A stretch of 50,578 bases of DNA from Alphaproteobacteria bacterium (lineage in GTDB: Bacteria > Pseudomonadota > Alphaproteobacteria > CACIAM-22H2), in assembly GCA_016793165.1 (NCBI GenBank), contig JAEULA010000007.1, positions 1 to 50,578 on the forward strand. The letters run 5' to 3'. This document shows, piece after piece, positions 43,196 to 50,578 of the stretch. The notes beneath the pieces were generated by a model. It saw nothing but the letters and a program-made list of their open reading frames with translations. It was not told the origin of the DNA and searched no databases. The stretch's first letter is position 1, and the number at the start of each line of letters is the position of its first letter. A program made the translations under genes and the position numbers.

Positions 43196-44563
43196 ATGGC
43201 GATGAAGAACTACGATGTCGTCGTCTGCGGGGCCGGCATTGCCGGCATCGCGGCGGCGCACGCGCTGAGCGAGGCCGGCGTGAAGCGGATCGCGCTCGTC
43301 GAGCCCGGGCCCGTGCTCGGGCTCACGAGCGACAAGTCGACCGAGTGCTACCGGAACTGGTGGCCGGGGCCCGGCGACACGATGGTCGCCTACATGAACC
43401 GCAGCATCGAGCTGATGACGGCGCATGCGCAGCGGTCCGGCAACCGCTTCCTCATGAACCAGCGCGGCTACGTCTTCGCCACGGCCCGGCCGGAGGTCGT
43501 GGAGCAGTTCGAGAGGCAGGCCCTGGAGGCGGAGTCGCTGGGCGCGGGACGGCTGCGGCACGTGCGGTCGTCCGCCGACTACATCCCCGCCAGGCCGGAG
43601 GGGCTCGGCAGCGCGCTGGACGGCGCCGACCTCCTGCTCGACAAGGCGGTGATCCGCGAGCATTTCGGCTATCTGAACGCCGACACCGTCGCCGTCCTGC
43701 ACGCGCGCCGCTGCGGCTCGCTCAGCGCGCAGCAGCTCGGCATGTACCTCCTCGAGGAGGCGCGGGCGCGAGGGGTCGAGCTCGTCGTCGCCGAGTTCGT
43801 CGGCGCTGAGACCGCCGGCGGACGCGTCAGCGCGGTCCAGCTGCGCGCGGGCGAGCGGGAGTTCACGGTCGGGACGAGCGCCCTCGTGCTCGCGAGCGGT
43901 CCCTATCTGAAGGCGACCGCCGGCAAGCTCGGCGTGTCGCTGCCGGTGGTCGTCGAGAAGCACATCAAGATCAGCATGGCCGACCCGCTCGGGGCCGTTC
44001 CGCGATCGGCTCCGCTGATCATCTGGAGCGATCCGATCGATCTGCCGTGGACCGCGGAGGAGCGCGAGGCGCTCGCGCACGACGACGACACGCGCCGTCT
44101 GCTGGCGCAGTTCCCGGCCGGCGTCCACGGACGACCGGTCGGCGCCGGCGATCAGGTCCTCATGTACTGGACCTACGATTGCCCGCAGGACGATCATCCG
44201 ACCTTTCCCCTCACCTGGGATCCGCATCTGCCGGAGATCACGCTGCGCGGCATGTCGGTGCTGGTCCCGGGTCTGGCCGCGTATTTCGACCCGATGCCGA
44301 AGCCCTATGTCGACGGCGGCTACTACACCAAGACGCCGGAGAACCGGCCGCTGATCGGGCCCCTGCCCGTTCCGGGCGCCTATGTGTGCTCGGCCTTTTC
44401 CGGCTTCGGCATCATGGCCTCCTGCGCCGGCGGCGAGCTGCTGGCGCGGCATGTGACCGGCGGGCCCTTGCCGGGCTACGCGGCGGCACTCAGCCCGAAG
44501 CGATACGAGGACGCCGCCTATCGCAAGCTGCTCGAGACCTGGGATGCGTCGGGCCAGCTGTGA
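43196..44563 (+). CDS. FAD-dependent amine/amino-acid oxidoreductase (DAO superfamily)
   Basis: The 455-residue flavoprotein has the FAD motif VVCGAGIAGIAAAHALSEAG (GAGIAG at 12-17), a conserved LTSDKSTECYRNWWPGP block, and a C-terminal FAD site YTKTPENRPLIGPLP then SAFSGFGIMASCAGGELLA. The family includes sarcosine and dimethylglycine oxidising enzymes; a C-N bond oxidation is probable but the substrate is unknown. It stands alone: 180 bp from the divergent acr3 gene and followed by about 1 kb without an intact gene. The ribosome site is weak. A very long open frame on the opposite strand here is a GC artefact. Confidence 0.87.
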   Translation: MAMKNYDVVVCGAGIAGIAAAHALSEAGVKRIALVEPGPVLGLTSDKSTECYRNWWPGPGDTMVAYMNRSIELMTAHAQRSGNRFLMNQRGYVFATARPEVVEQFERQALEAESLGAGRLRHVRSSADYIPARPEGLGSALDGADLLLDKAVIREHFGYLNADTVAVLHARRCGSLSAQQLGMYLLEEARARGVELVVAEFVGAETAGGRVSAVQLRAGEREFTVGTSALVLASGPYLKATAGKLGVSLPVVVEKHIKISMADPLGAVPRSAPLIIWSDPIDLPWTAEEREALAHDDDTRRLLAQFPAGVHGRPVGAGDQVLMYWTYDCPQDDHPTFPLTWDPHLPEITLRGMSVLVPGLAAYFDPMPKPYVDGGYYTKTPENRPLIGPLPVPGAYVCSAFSGFGIMASCAGGELLARHVTGGPLPGYAAALSPKRYEDAAYRKLLETWDASGQL

Positions 44564-44623
44564 CGTGCGGCGGGCGCCGGCCGCCGCGAGCCGCCTTGCT
44601 TGCGGGCCGGGTCGCTCATCCAT

Positions 44624-44677
44624 GGGTCGAACCGGGGCGCTGGGTCGAACCGGGGCCGTCGGTCGAAGCCGGGGCGA
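44624..44677. repeat. Three-unit 18-bp tandem repeat
   Basis: Units GGGTCGAACCGGGGCGCT (44624-44641), GGGTCGAACCGGGGCCGT (44642-44659) and a diverged third (44660-44677) follow the FAD oxidoreductase gene. Period 18 would give hexapeptide repeats if translated. The array sits at the decayed 3' side of the broken gene described next. Confidence 0.75.
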
Positions 44678-44689
44678 CGCAAGTCCAGC

Positions 44690-45068
44690 AGCGAGCAAGG
44701 GAATCATGGAGCGGAGCGCCGTCTTGGTGCCGGCGGTGCTGAAACGCCGGCCGGCCAGCGCCTGGATCTTGCCGACATCGGCGAGCACGCACGCGACGGC
44801 GCCGAAGAGACGGCTGAAGCGCCAGTAGAACTCCGCATGCAAATAGTGCGGACAGGCGCAGCGCGAGATCGAACACCGTCGCCTCGCGGCTGTAGACCTC
44901 GTTGAACACCCTGCGGACGGTATCGCTCGGCTCGGTCGCGACGCGGCCCGCGAGCCGGCGATAGGACGCGTTTTCGCGCCGCCGCAGGAGCACCGGCTCG
45001 AGATCGGCCTGCAGAATGGCGAAGATGCTCGGCGTGCCGCTGTCGGCGGCATCGAGAACCTTTCGCAC
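44690..45068 (-). pseudogene. Possible frameshifted gene of unknown family
   Basis: On the minus strand one frame gives a protein-like segment (VRKVLDAADSGTPSIFAILQ, LEPVLLRRRENASYRRL, RRVFNEVYSREATVFDLALR) until about 44860. A second frame then gives a similarly natural segment (HYLHAEFYWRFSRLFGAVAC, VLADVGKIQALAGRRFSTAG). Joining them needs one small indel near 44850-44865. Both parts have normal, non-arginine-biased composition, unlike most shadow frames here. The only start is a GTG at 45068. I do not recognise the family; the gene is probably broken. Confidence 0.45.
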
Positions 45069-45580
45069 GCCGGCGGCGCGATCCTGGAGCTCGGGATCGC
45101 ACGGCGGCGGATCATTTCATTGGACAGATTCTCCTTGCTGCCGCCGGCTTGCGCCGGCGCTTCTTCTCCGATCGAGAGCCCGCGTCGATGCGCGCTGCGC
45201 ACGTCCGCGTCGAGCATGACCTCGCGGCGACGATCGGGTCGGGCCCAGGCTCTTGGTGCTGACGCGTCCCCATTTCGCGGATGCCCGCGCTGGAGCTCGA
45301 CGCGACGACCTCCAGGGCCGCGGCGCGCGGGCGCGGATGATCGGCGAACCTCGCCGAGGCGCGCAGCGCGTCCCTCGGGCGCGCGGTCTCGATGGCCCGC
45401 CAGCAGTTCAATTGTGAAACGCGCCCGCTTCAATCTCCGCCCGCGCGATCCGACCCGGCTCGACGACACGGCCGGCGCCCGGCCATCCCGACGCCAATTC
45501 GGGGGTGCGCACATCCGCGCTTGAGTTGCGTGCCTCGAGTCGGGAATGTATCGGCCAACACATTCGACAGGGAGGAAGAG
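45069..45580. other. 512-bp region upstream of the sugar ABC operon
   Basis: No gene could be supported. Base composition around 45100-45300 is slightly lower in GC than the flanks. The right end should hold the promoter of the sugar transport operon: TTGAGT near 45523 is a possible -35, and an inverted repeat lies at 45544-45565. Confidence 0.45.
45544..45565. promoter_or_regulatory. Candidate operator: GAATGT-N10-ACATTC inverted repeat
   Basis: Six-base arms GAATGT (45544-45549) and ACATTC (45560-45565) are perfectly complementary, 16 bases before the binding-protein start and next to its ribosome site. Position fits a repressor site for a sugar operon. No local regulator gene is present in the window to assign it to. 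Confidence 0.25.
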
Positions 45581-46840
45581 ATGAAAATGCTCGGACGCAC
45601 ATTCATCGCCGCAGCGTGTCTCGCGATGTCGGCAGGGCTGGCGACGGCGCAGACGACCGTCAAATGGCTGCACATCGAGGCGAACCCCGCCCAGGTGAAG
45701 ATCTGGGAGGAAGTGGCGCGCGACTTCGAGGCCAAGAACGCCGGCGTCAAGGTCGAGATGCAGTACCTCGAGAACGAGGCCTACAAGGCGAAGGCACCCA
45801 CCCTGCTGCAGTCGCGCGATCGTCCGCACATCATCTACAGCTGGGCCGGCGGCGTGCTGAAGGCCCAGGTGGAGGCGGGCGTGCTGGAGGACATCACGGC
45901 CCAGGTGCAGGATCACAAGGACAAGCTCTCGGCGAGCGCGGTCGCCGCCTTCACGGTCGACGGCAAGATCTACGGCCTGCCCCATACCGTGTCGCAGGTC
46001 GGCTTCATGGCGAACAAGGAGCTGCTCGGAAAGGCCGGCGTCGACGCCGGCTCGATCAAGACGTGGGACGACCTGCTCGGCGCCGTGCGCAAGCTCAAGG
46101 CCGCCGGGATCACGCCGATCGCCGTGGGCGGCGCCGACAAGTGGCCGATCCATTTCTACTGGACCCACCTCGCCGGGCGCATTGGCGGCAAGGCCGCGTT
46201 CCAGGCCGCCCTCAAGGGTCAGGATGGCGGGTTCGAGGGCGAGACCTTCCAGAAGGCGGGCGATCTCTTCAAGCAGCTCGTCGACCTGCAGCCGTTCCAG
46301 AACGGCTTCCTCGGCTTCAAGAGCCAGCAGGCGATCGGCCACTTCGGCGACCAGAAGGCCGCGATGATCCTCGCGATCTCGTCCTTCTATCACACGCAGA
46401 AGGTGTTCGCGGCCGACAAGACCGGCGTCAGCGACGACAAGCTCGCCTGGATCGACTTCCCGACCGTGCCCGGCGGCAAGGGCGAGGCCACCGACACGCT
46501 CGGCGGCATCAACGGCTGGCTCGTCACCAAGGGCGCACCGAAGGAGGCCGTCGCCTTCGTCAAGCACTTCATCTCCGAGGATGTTCAGAAGCGTCTCGCC
46601 GCGCAGAACTTCCTCATTCCCACGTACAAGGGCGCGGAGTCCGCGCTCGGCAGCGCCTTCATGCGCAACATCGCGCAGAACATCGCCAGGTCGAACTACC
46701 ACCAGAACTTCTGGGACCAGGATCTCGGACCTTCGGTCGGTCGCGTCGTCAACGACGCGACGGCGGAGCTCGCCGGCGGCACCATGACGCCGAAGGCGGT
46801 CGCGAAGGCCATCCAGGACGCCTGGAAGCAGGGCAATTGA
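45581..46840 (+). CDS. Sugar ABC transporter substrate-binding protein (family 1)
   Basis: The 419-residue periplasmic protein has a Sec signal (MKMLGRTFIAAACLAMSAGLA, likely cleaved at ATA-Q) and family-1 binding protein blocks: FEAKNAGVKVEMQYLEN, GKIYGLPHTVSQVGFMANKELL, TWDDLLGAVRKLKAAGITPIAVGG and DTLGGINGWLVTKGAPKEAVAF. GGGAGGAAGAG directly precedes ATG 45581. It begins an operon with two permeases and a Gfo/Idh/MocA dehydrogenase, so its ligand is probably a sugar, polyol or inositol-like compound. Confidence 0.94.
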   Translation: MKMLGRTFIAAACLAMSAGLATAQTTVKWLHIEANPAQVKIWEEVARDFEAKNAGVKVEMQYLENEAYKAKAPTLLQSRDRPHIIYSWAGGVLKAQVEAGVLEDITAQVQDHKDKLSASAVAAFTVDGKIYGLPHTVSQVGFMANKELLGKAGVDAGSIKTWDDLLGAVRKLKAAGITPIAVGGADKWPIHFYWTHLAGRIGGKAAFQAALKGQDGGFEGETFQKAGDLFKQLVDLQPFQNGFLGFKSQQAIGHFGDQKAAMILAISSFYHTQKVFAADKTGVSDDKLAWIDFPTVPGGKGEATDTLGGINGWLVTKGAPKEAVAFVKHFISEDVQKRLAAQNFLIPTYKGAESALGSAFMRNIAQNIARSNYHQNFWDQDLGPSVGRVVNDATAELAGGTMTPKAVAKAIQDAWKQGN

Positions 46841-46883
46841 CGCGCCGGATCGCCGAGCGCGGCCGTCGACGGGCGGAGCGGCG

Positions 46884-47801
46884 GTGACGGCGGGAACGTA
46901 TTCCACCGGGGTGTCGACGACGCGTCGGCACCTCGGTGGCGGCTCGAGCAAGCTGGCGGCGCTCATCCTCTTCCTGCCGCCGGCGATGCTCCTGTTCACG
47001 CTGTTCGTCGTCCTGCCGATCGGCGAGGCCGCCTGGTATTCGGGCTTCAACTGGAACGGCTTCGGGCGGCCGCGCAACTGGATCGGCCTCGACAACTACC
47101 GCTTCGTCTTCGACAACAAGGCGTTCGGCACCGCGTTCCGCAACAACCTTCTGGTGATCGCGGTCTCGCTGCTCGTGCAGCTGCCGCTGGCGATGGCGCT
47201 CGCGCTGATCCTCGCCGACCGATTCCGCGGCGCCGTGATGCTGCGGATGGTGTTCTTCCTGCCGTACATCCTGGCCGAGATCGCCACCGGCCTGATGTTC
47301 AGCTTCGTCTACGACGGCGACTACGGACTGCTCGCCTCGGTCTACCGGCTGTTCGGCGCCGAGGCGCCGCATCTCCTCGCCAGCCCCCAGACCTCCTTCG
47401 CCGCGATCCTGATCGTGATCGTGTGGAAGTATTTCGGCTTTCACATGATGCTCTACATCGCGGCGCTCCAGGGCCTCGACCGGAACATGATCGAGGCGGC
47501 GCGCATCGACGGCGCGTCGCGCTGGCAGTTGACGCGATACATCGTCATCCCGTCGCTCTACCCGACGATCCGGCTCTCGATCTTCTTCTCGATCGTCGGC
47601 TCGCTGCAGCTGTTCGACCTCGTGATGCCGCTGACGCGCGGTGGGCCGGCGGACTCGTCGCACACGATGGTGAGCTTCCTCTACACCTTCGGGATCACGC
47701 GCATGCGCGTCGGCTTCGGCAGCGCCGTCGGGGTCATCCTGTTCGCGATCTGCGTCGTCTTCGCCTTCACCTACAAGCGCTGGGTGCTGCGCGATGAGTG
47801 A
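46884..47801 (+). CDS. Sugar ABC transporter permease, MalF/UgpA type
   Basis: The 305-residue membrane protein has six spans and a MalF/UgpA-type EAA loop (LDRNMIEAARIDGASRWQLTR). The N-terminal half reads LILFLPPAMLLFTLFVVLPI and NWIGLDNYRFVFDNKAF, typical of the carbohydrate uptake class 1 permeases. The start is GTG 46884 with CGGAG upstream; no ATG fits. It overlaps the next permease gene by 8 bp. Confidence 0.93.
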   Translation: MTAGTYSTGVSTTRRHLGGGSSKLAALILFLPPAMLLFTLFVVLPIGEAAWYSGFNWNGFGRPRNWIGLDNYRFVFDNKAFGTAFRNNLLVIAVSLLVQLPLAMALALILADRFRGAVMLRMVFFLPYILAEIATGLMFSFVYDGDYGLLASVYRLFGAEAPHLLASPQTSFAAILIVIVWKYFGFHMMLYIAALQGLDRNMIEAARIDGASRWQLTRYIVIPSLYPTIRLSIFFSIVGSLQLFDLVMPLTRGGPADSSHTMVSFLYTFGITRMRVGFGSAVGVILFAICVVFAFTYKRWVLRDE

Positions 47802-48654
47802 GGACGGCCGCACCGTTCCCTACAGCGACGACGGCTTCAGCGCCTTCGCGGCGATGAAGACGCTGTTCCTCGCGGCGGTGTTCCTGTTCGTGACGGTCCC
47901 GCTGGCAGCCACGCTGCTGGGCGGGTTCAAGTCGCTCGGCGAGCTGCGGGTCAATCCCTTCGGCCTCCCCCAGGCTTGGGAGCTCGACCACTACGCAAGC
48001 ATCCTCGGCTCCGCCCGCTACTGGCGGCTGCTCGGCAACTCGATGATCGTCGCGACGCTGACGGTCACGCTCACGCTGATCGTTGCGTCCATGGCGGCCT
48101 TCGCCTTCGCGCACATCCGGTTCTACGGCAGCAGCATGCTCCTCAGCTACCTCACGATGGGCCTGCTGTTCCCGGCGGCGACGGCGATCCTGCCGTTGTT
48201 CATCAAGGTGCGGGACCTCGGGCTGTTGGACACGTATTTCGGCGTCGTGCTCCCGCAGGTCGCCTTCGCGCTGGCCATGAGCATCCTGCTGCTGCGGCGA
48301 TTCTTCCGCGACCTGCCGGGCGAACTGCTCGAAGCGGCGCTCGTCGACGGCTGCTCCTACATCCGGTTCTACCGCCACGTCACGCTGCCGCTCTCCGTCC
48401 CCATCCTCGCCACGGTCGGCACGATCGTGTTCGTGCACAGCTGGAACGCCTACCTGATCCCGCTGGTGATGCTGAACAGCGACAGCATGTATCCCTGGCC
48501 GCTCGGCATCATGGTCTACCAAGGCGAGTATTCGACCGAGTGGCATCTGATCCTCGCCTTCATCACGCTGACGATCCTGCCCACGGTCCTGCTGTTCCTC
48601 TTCGCGCAGAAGCACATCGTCGCGGGGCTGACCGCCGGCGCGGTCAAGGGATGA
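47794..48654 (+). CDS. Sugar ABC transporter permease, MalG/UgpE type
   Basis: The 286-residue protein has six spans and the EAA loop PGELLEAALVDGCSYIRFYR characteristic of MalG-type permeases, followed by HVTLPLSVPILATVG. It overlaps its partner by 8 bp and would form the heterodimeric channel. No ATP-binding subunit gene follows, so the importer probably uses an MsmK/UgpC-type ATPase encoded elsewhere. Confidence 0.94.
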   Translation: MSEDGRTVPYSDDGFSAFAAMKTLFLAAVFLFVTVPLAATLLGGFKSLGELRVNPFGLPQAWELDHYASILGSARYWRLLGNSMIVATLTVTLTLIVASMAAFAFAHIRFYGSSMLLSYLTMGLLFPAATAILPLFIKVRDLGLLDTYFGVVLPQVAFALAMSILLLRRFFRDLPGELLEAALVDGCSYIRFYRHVTLPLSVPILATVGTIVFVHSWNAYLIPLVMLNSDSMYPWPLGIMVYQGEYSTEWHLILAFITLTILPTVLLFLFAQKHIVAGLTAGAVKG

Positions 48655-48682
48655 CCCCCGGCATTTCCGACTGGAGACGACC

Positions 48683-49780
48683 ATGAGACGGATAGGCGTC
48701 GGCATCATCGGCTGCGGATACATCTCGCAGGCCTACATGAACGCGATGAAGCTGTTCCCGGTGATCGACCTGAAGGCCGTCGCCGACATGCGCGCCGACG
48801 CGGCGGCCGAGCGCGGCCGGGAGTTCGGCGTGCCGGCGCTCGGCATCGGGGAGCTGCTGAAGCGCGACGACATCGAGATCGTCGTGAACCTCACGGTGCC
48901 GCTGGCCCATGTCGACGTCAGCCTCGCCGTGCTCGAAGCCGGCAAGCACGTGCACTCGGAGAAGCCGCTCGGCGTGACCGTGGCCGAGGCGCGCAAGGTG
49001 ATGGAGCTCGCGGCACGAAGGGGCCTTCGCGTCGGCTGTGCGCCCGACACGTTCCTGGGCGGCGGCCATCAGACGGCGCGCAAGCTGATCGACGAGGGCG
49101 CCATCGGGACGCCGGTCGCCGGCACCGCCGTCTTCGGCTGTCCGGGTCACGAGCGCTGGCATCCGGCCCCGGCGTTCTATTATTTGCGCGGCGGCGGCCC
49201 GATGCTCGACATGGGGCCGTACTACATCACCGACCTGATCCAGCTGCTCGGTCCGATCGCCTCCGTGATGGGCACCGCCGCCATGCCGCGGCGGCAACGG
49301 ACCGTGGGCAAGGGGCCGCTCGAGGGGACATCGATACCGGTGGAGGTCGCGACGCATGTCGCGGGGGTGCTGGAGTTCGTCTCCGGCGCGGTCGTGTCGA
49401 TCATGACGAGCTTCGACGTGCCCAAGCACAAGCACACGCCGATCGAGATCTACGGCACGGCGGGCAGCCTGCTCGTGCCCGATCCCAATCGCTTCGGCGG
49501 CGAGGTGCAGCTGGCGCGCCCGGGCGGTGAATGGGAGACGCAGCCCCTCTCCCACGGCAACACCGAGGGACAGCTCCGCTCGATCGGCGTCGCCGACATG
49601 GCGGCCGCGATCACCGCGGGCCGCGCGCATCGCGCGAGCGGCGCGCTCGCGCTCCATGCCCTGGAGGCGATGGAGGCGTTCCAGCAATCGTCGGACGAGG
49701 GTCGTCGCGTGAAGCTCGAGACGACGGTGGAGCGACCGGCGATGATCCCCGCCGGCCTGCCGCTTGGGCAGATGGACTGA
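48683..49780 (+). CDS. Gfo/Idh/MocA-family oxidoreductase
   Basis: The 365-residue NAD(P)-dependent dehydrogenase has an N-terminal Rossmann motif GIIGCGYISQAY (7-18), the conserved SEKPLGVTVAEA (E93-K94-P95, lysine catalytic), and DMGPYYITDLIQLLG, where the usual histidine position is tyrosine (Y180) with D184 kept. Enzymes of this family oxidise or reduce sugars and inositols. It is the last gene of the sugar transport operon, 28 bp after the second permease, and is the likely first metabolic step after import. Confidence 0.9.
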   Translation: MRRIGVGIIGCGYISQAYMNAMKLFPVIDLKAVADMRADAAAERGREFGVPALGIGELLKRDDIEIVVNLTVPLAHVDVSLAVLEAGKHVHSEKPLGVTVAEARKVMELAARRGLRVGCAPDTFLGGGHQTARKLIDEGAIGTPVAGTAVFGCPGHERWHPAPAFYYLRGGGPMLDMGPYYITDLIQLLGPIASVMGTAAMPRRQRTVGKGPLEGTSIPVEVATHVAGVLEFVSGAVVSIMTSFDVPKHKHTPIEIYGTAGSLLVPDPNRFGGEVQLARPGGEWETQPLSHGNTEGQLRSIGVADMAAAITAGRAHRASGALALHALEAMEAFQQSSDEGRRVKLETTVERPAMIPAGLPLGQMD

Positions 49781-49833
49781 GCGGCGGAAGGCGGAATCTC
49801 GCCGTCGCCCGCGCGACAAGCTGTTCGGCCCGA

Positions 49834-49890
49834 GGTTGTCACCCACCTCTTGGGTACGTTCCGTCACCCATGTCTCAGGGTCGGACAACC
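49834..49890. repeat. 57-bp element bounded by 7-bp inverted repeats, resembling an IS481-type end
   Basis: GGTTGTC (49834-49840) and GACAACC (49884-49890) are perfect inverted repeats. Between them GTCACCCA occurs twice (about 49839-49846 and 49863-49870), the second as GTCACCCATGTCTCAGGG. This looks like the terminal sequence of IS481-type insertion sequences as I recall them; no transposase gene is present. It also contains ACCCA-CCTCT-TGGGT, a weak hairpin after the sugar operon. It abuts the 3' end of the tRNA gene. Confidence 0.35.
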
Positions 49891-49897
49891 GCGGCGC

Positions 49898-49974
49898 TGG
49901 CGACCCCGAGAGGATTCGAACCTCCGACCCACAGTTTAGGAAACTGTTGCTCTATCCTGCTGAGCTACGGGGTC
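49898..49974 (-). tRNA. tRNA-Arg, anticodon CCU
   Basis: The minus strand folds into a complete cloverleaf: acceptor GACCCCG/CGGGGTC, D-arm GCTC..GAGC, anticodon stem ACAGT/ACTGT with loop TTCCTAA (anticodon CCT in DNA), and T-arm with TTCGAAT. The discriminator is G and the CCA end is encoded in the DNA (49898-49900). It decodes the rare codon AGG in a GC-rich genome. This tRNA is a common integration site for mobile elements. Confidence 0.95.
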
Positions 49975-50394
49975 ATGCCGAGCGTTCAATGGTTTACCGC
50001 GACTACGCCAAACCGACAGGCAGTCGTGGAAGCACTGTGGAAGCAAACGTACCGAGAACACGGCAACTTGGCGAGTGCAGATAGCTCGCCGCGAACCTTC
50101 TTGCTCAGTGCGAGGGGGACGCGAGTACTGGCCAGCGCTTGGCGTGCCGTCGCGTGCGAATGAATGTCGTGCCGAGTGTGTCGCCGCCACGCATGGCAAT
50201 GTCGGAAAGACGTCCCCGGCAATCGACGGCTGTCAATGAGCGCTCCATCGCCCCACCACTCTGCTGATTGGGCTGCGTCCGCTGCGCGCGGAGGCGATGC
50301 GCGGAGCCGTTAAGCTGAGCGGAGCGCACCGCATCGCGCGACCAGCACATAGCCGCGTTCGTTCAGGTCGACGAAGCCCCGGCCGATGAGACGT
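49975..50394. other. 420-bp stretch between tRNA-Arg and the HTH ORF, lower GC
   Basis: Composition is visibly less GC-rich than the rest of the window and no intact gene is supported. At 50310-50410 a second frame on the minus strand gives WEPGERVERLIGRGFVDLNE and RGYVLV, out of phase with the HTH ORF ending at 50395, possibly the displaced continuation of another gene. The region looks like mobile-element debris. Confidence 0.45.
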
Positions 50395-50553
50395 TCAACA
50401 CGCTCGCCCGGCTCCCATCGCGCGGAAGGGGTCGGCGCGGATCTCTTCGAAGATCGTCGTCCGGCCCACGCCCACGGCTTTCGCCGCCTCTTCGGGCCGA
50501 TAGGCTAGGCGCGCGCCGGACAGCCCCGCGCCGGGCGCCAGCGGCTCGCTCAT
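50395..50553 (-). CDS. Short excisionase/AlpA-like helix-turn-helix protein, probably truncated
   Basis: The 52-residue ORF contains LAYRPEEAAKAVGVGRTTIF then EEIRADPFRAM, the typical helix-turn-helix start of phage and plasmid excisionase (MerR-like) proteins. Normal members continue with a wing (KIGRRTLI-like) and a further helix; here the frame ends in GAGRAC, so the protein is truncated or frameshifted. GGAG lies about 8 bases before ATG 50553. The start overlaps (ATGA) the end of another minus-strand frame reading PPEPEKSA that enters from beyond the window, hinting at an operon of a mobile element. Confidence 0.6.
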   Translation of the reverse strand: MSEPLAPGAGLSGARLAYRPEEAAKAVGVGRTTIFEEIRADPFRAMGAGRAC

Positions 50554-50578
50554 GCCGACTTCTCCGGCTCGGGTGGCG

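Noticed and set aside
43187..47095. 1,302-codon open frame on the minus strand
   Set aside because: It is antisense to the FAD oxidoreductase and sugar binding-protein genes, with composition typical of shadow frames. Only a short internal segment looked natural and is reported separately as a possible broken gene.
49975..50222. Plus- and minus-strand short frames beside the tRNA as coding genes
   Set aside because: They run through the tRNA sequence (giving a VAQQDRATV-like peptide, a common tRNA shadow) and show no ribosome site or family motif.

Overview
The window is GC-rich DNA (roughly 70% by eye), densely packed, with many ATGA start/stop overlaps. Gene content (Dpp/Opp and TRAP importers, three hyuA/hyuB pairs, GMC and DAO flavoenzymes, an arsA/acr3 arsenic locus) fits a metabolically versatile soil or rhizosphere alphaproteobacterium of Hyphomicrobiales or Rhodospirillales type. 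This placement is inferred from style and content; no rRNA or other marker gene is present.

Region 1 (1-8250, minus strand): a peptide/opine-type ABC importer ordered dppD-dppF-dppB-dppC-dppA, with dppA cut by the window start. Upstream on the same strand is a translationally coupled pair of FAD enzymes resembling the two large subunits of opine oxidase or HCN synthase.

Region 2 (8398-20826, plus strand): hyuA1-hyuB1, a MarR-type regulator, a complete TRAP transporter (P, Q, M), a threonine aldolase-type PLP enzyme, and hyuA2-hyuB2. A composite palindromic element separates hyuA2 from hyuB2.

Region 3 (20927-28220, mixed strands): SDR and GMC oxidoreductases, a di-iron/metallo-beta-lactamase-fold protein, a quinone-reductase-type MDR enzyme, a VOC/PhnB-like protein preceded by 17-bp tandem repeats, a 46-residue membrane peptide, a frameshifted ABC substrate-binding pseudogene and a NIPSNAP protein.

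Region 4 (28363-37100, minus strand): a probable seven-gene operon, TRAP P-Q-M, SAM methyltransferase, isocitrate lyase/PEP mutase-family lyase, hyuA3-hyuB3. Divergent from it is an N-acyl-D-amino-acid deacylase (37438-39027). Regions 2 and 4 look like two independently assembled uptake-plus-ATP-dependent-amidohydrolase modules for small N-containing carboxylates or cyclic amides. Their substrates cannot be read from sequence.

Region 5 (39159-43015): arsenic resistance, with an arsenate reductase fused to an ArsN-type acetyltransferase, convergent with arsA and acr3. No arsR or arsD is seen. Region 6 (43196-49780): a lone FAD oxidoreductase, about 1 kb of decayed or unassigned sequence, then a sugar ABC importer (binding protein and two permeases, no ATPase) with a Gfo/Idh/MocA dehydrogenase. 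The right edge carries tRNA-Arg(CCU), an IS481-like end motif and an excisionase-like HTH ORF, suggesting the margin of a mobile element.
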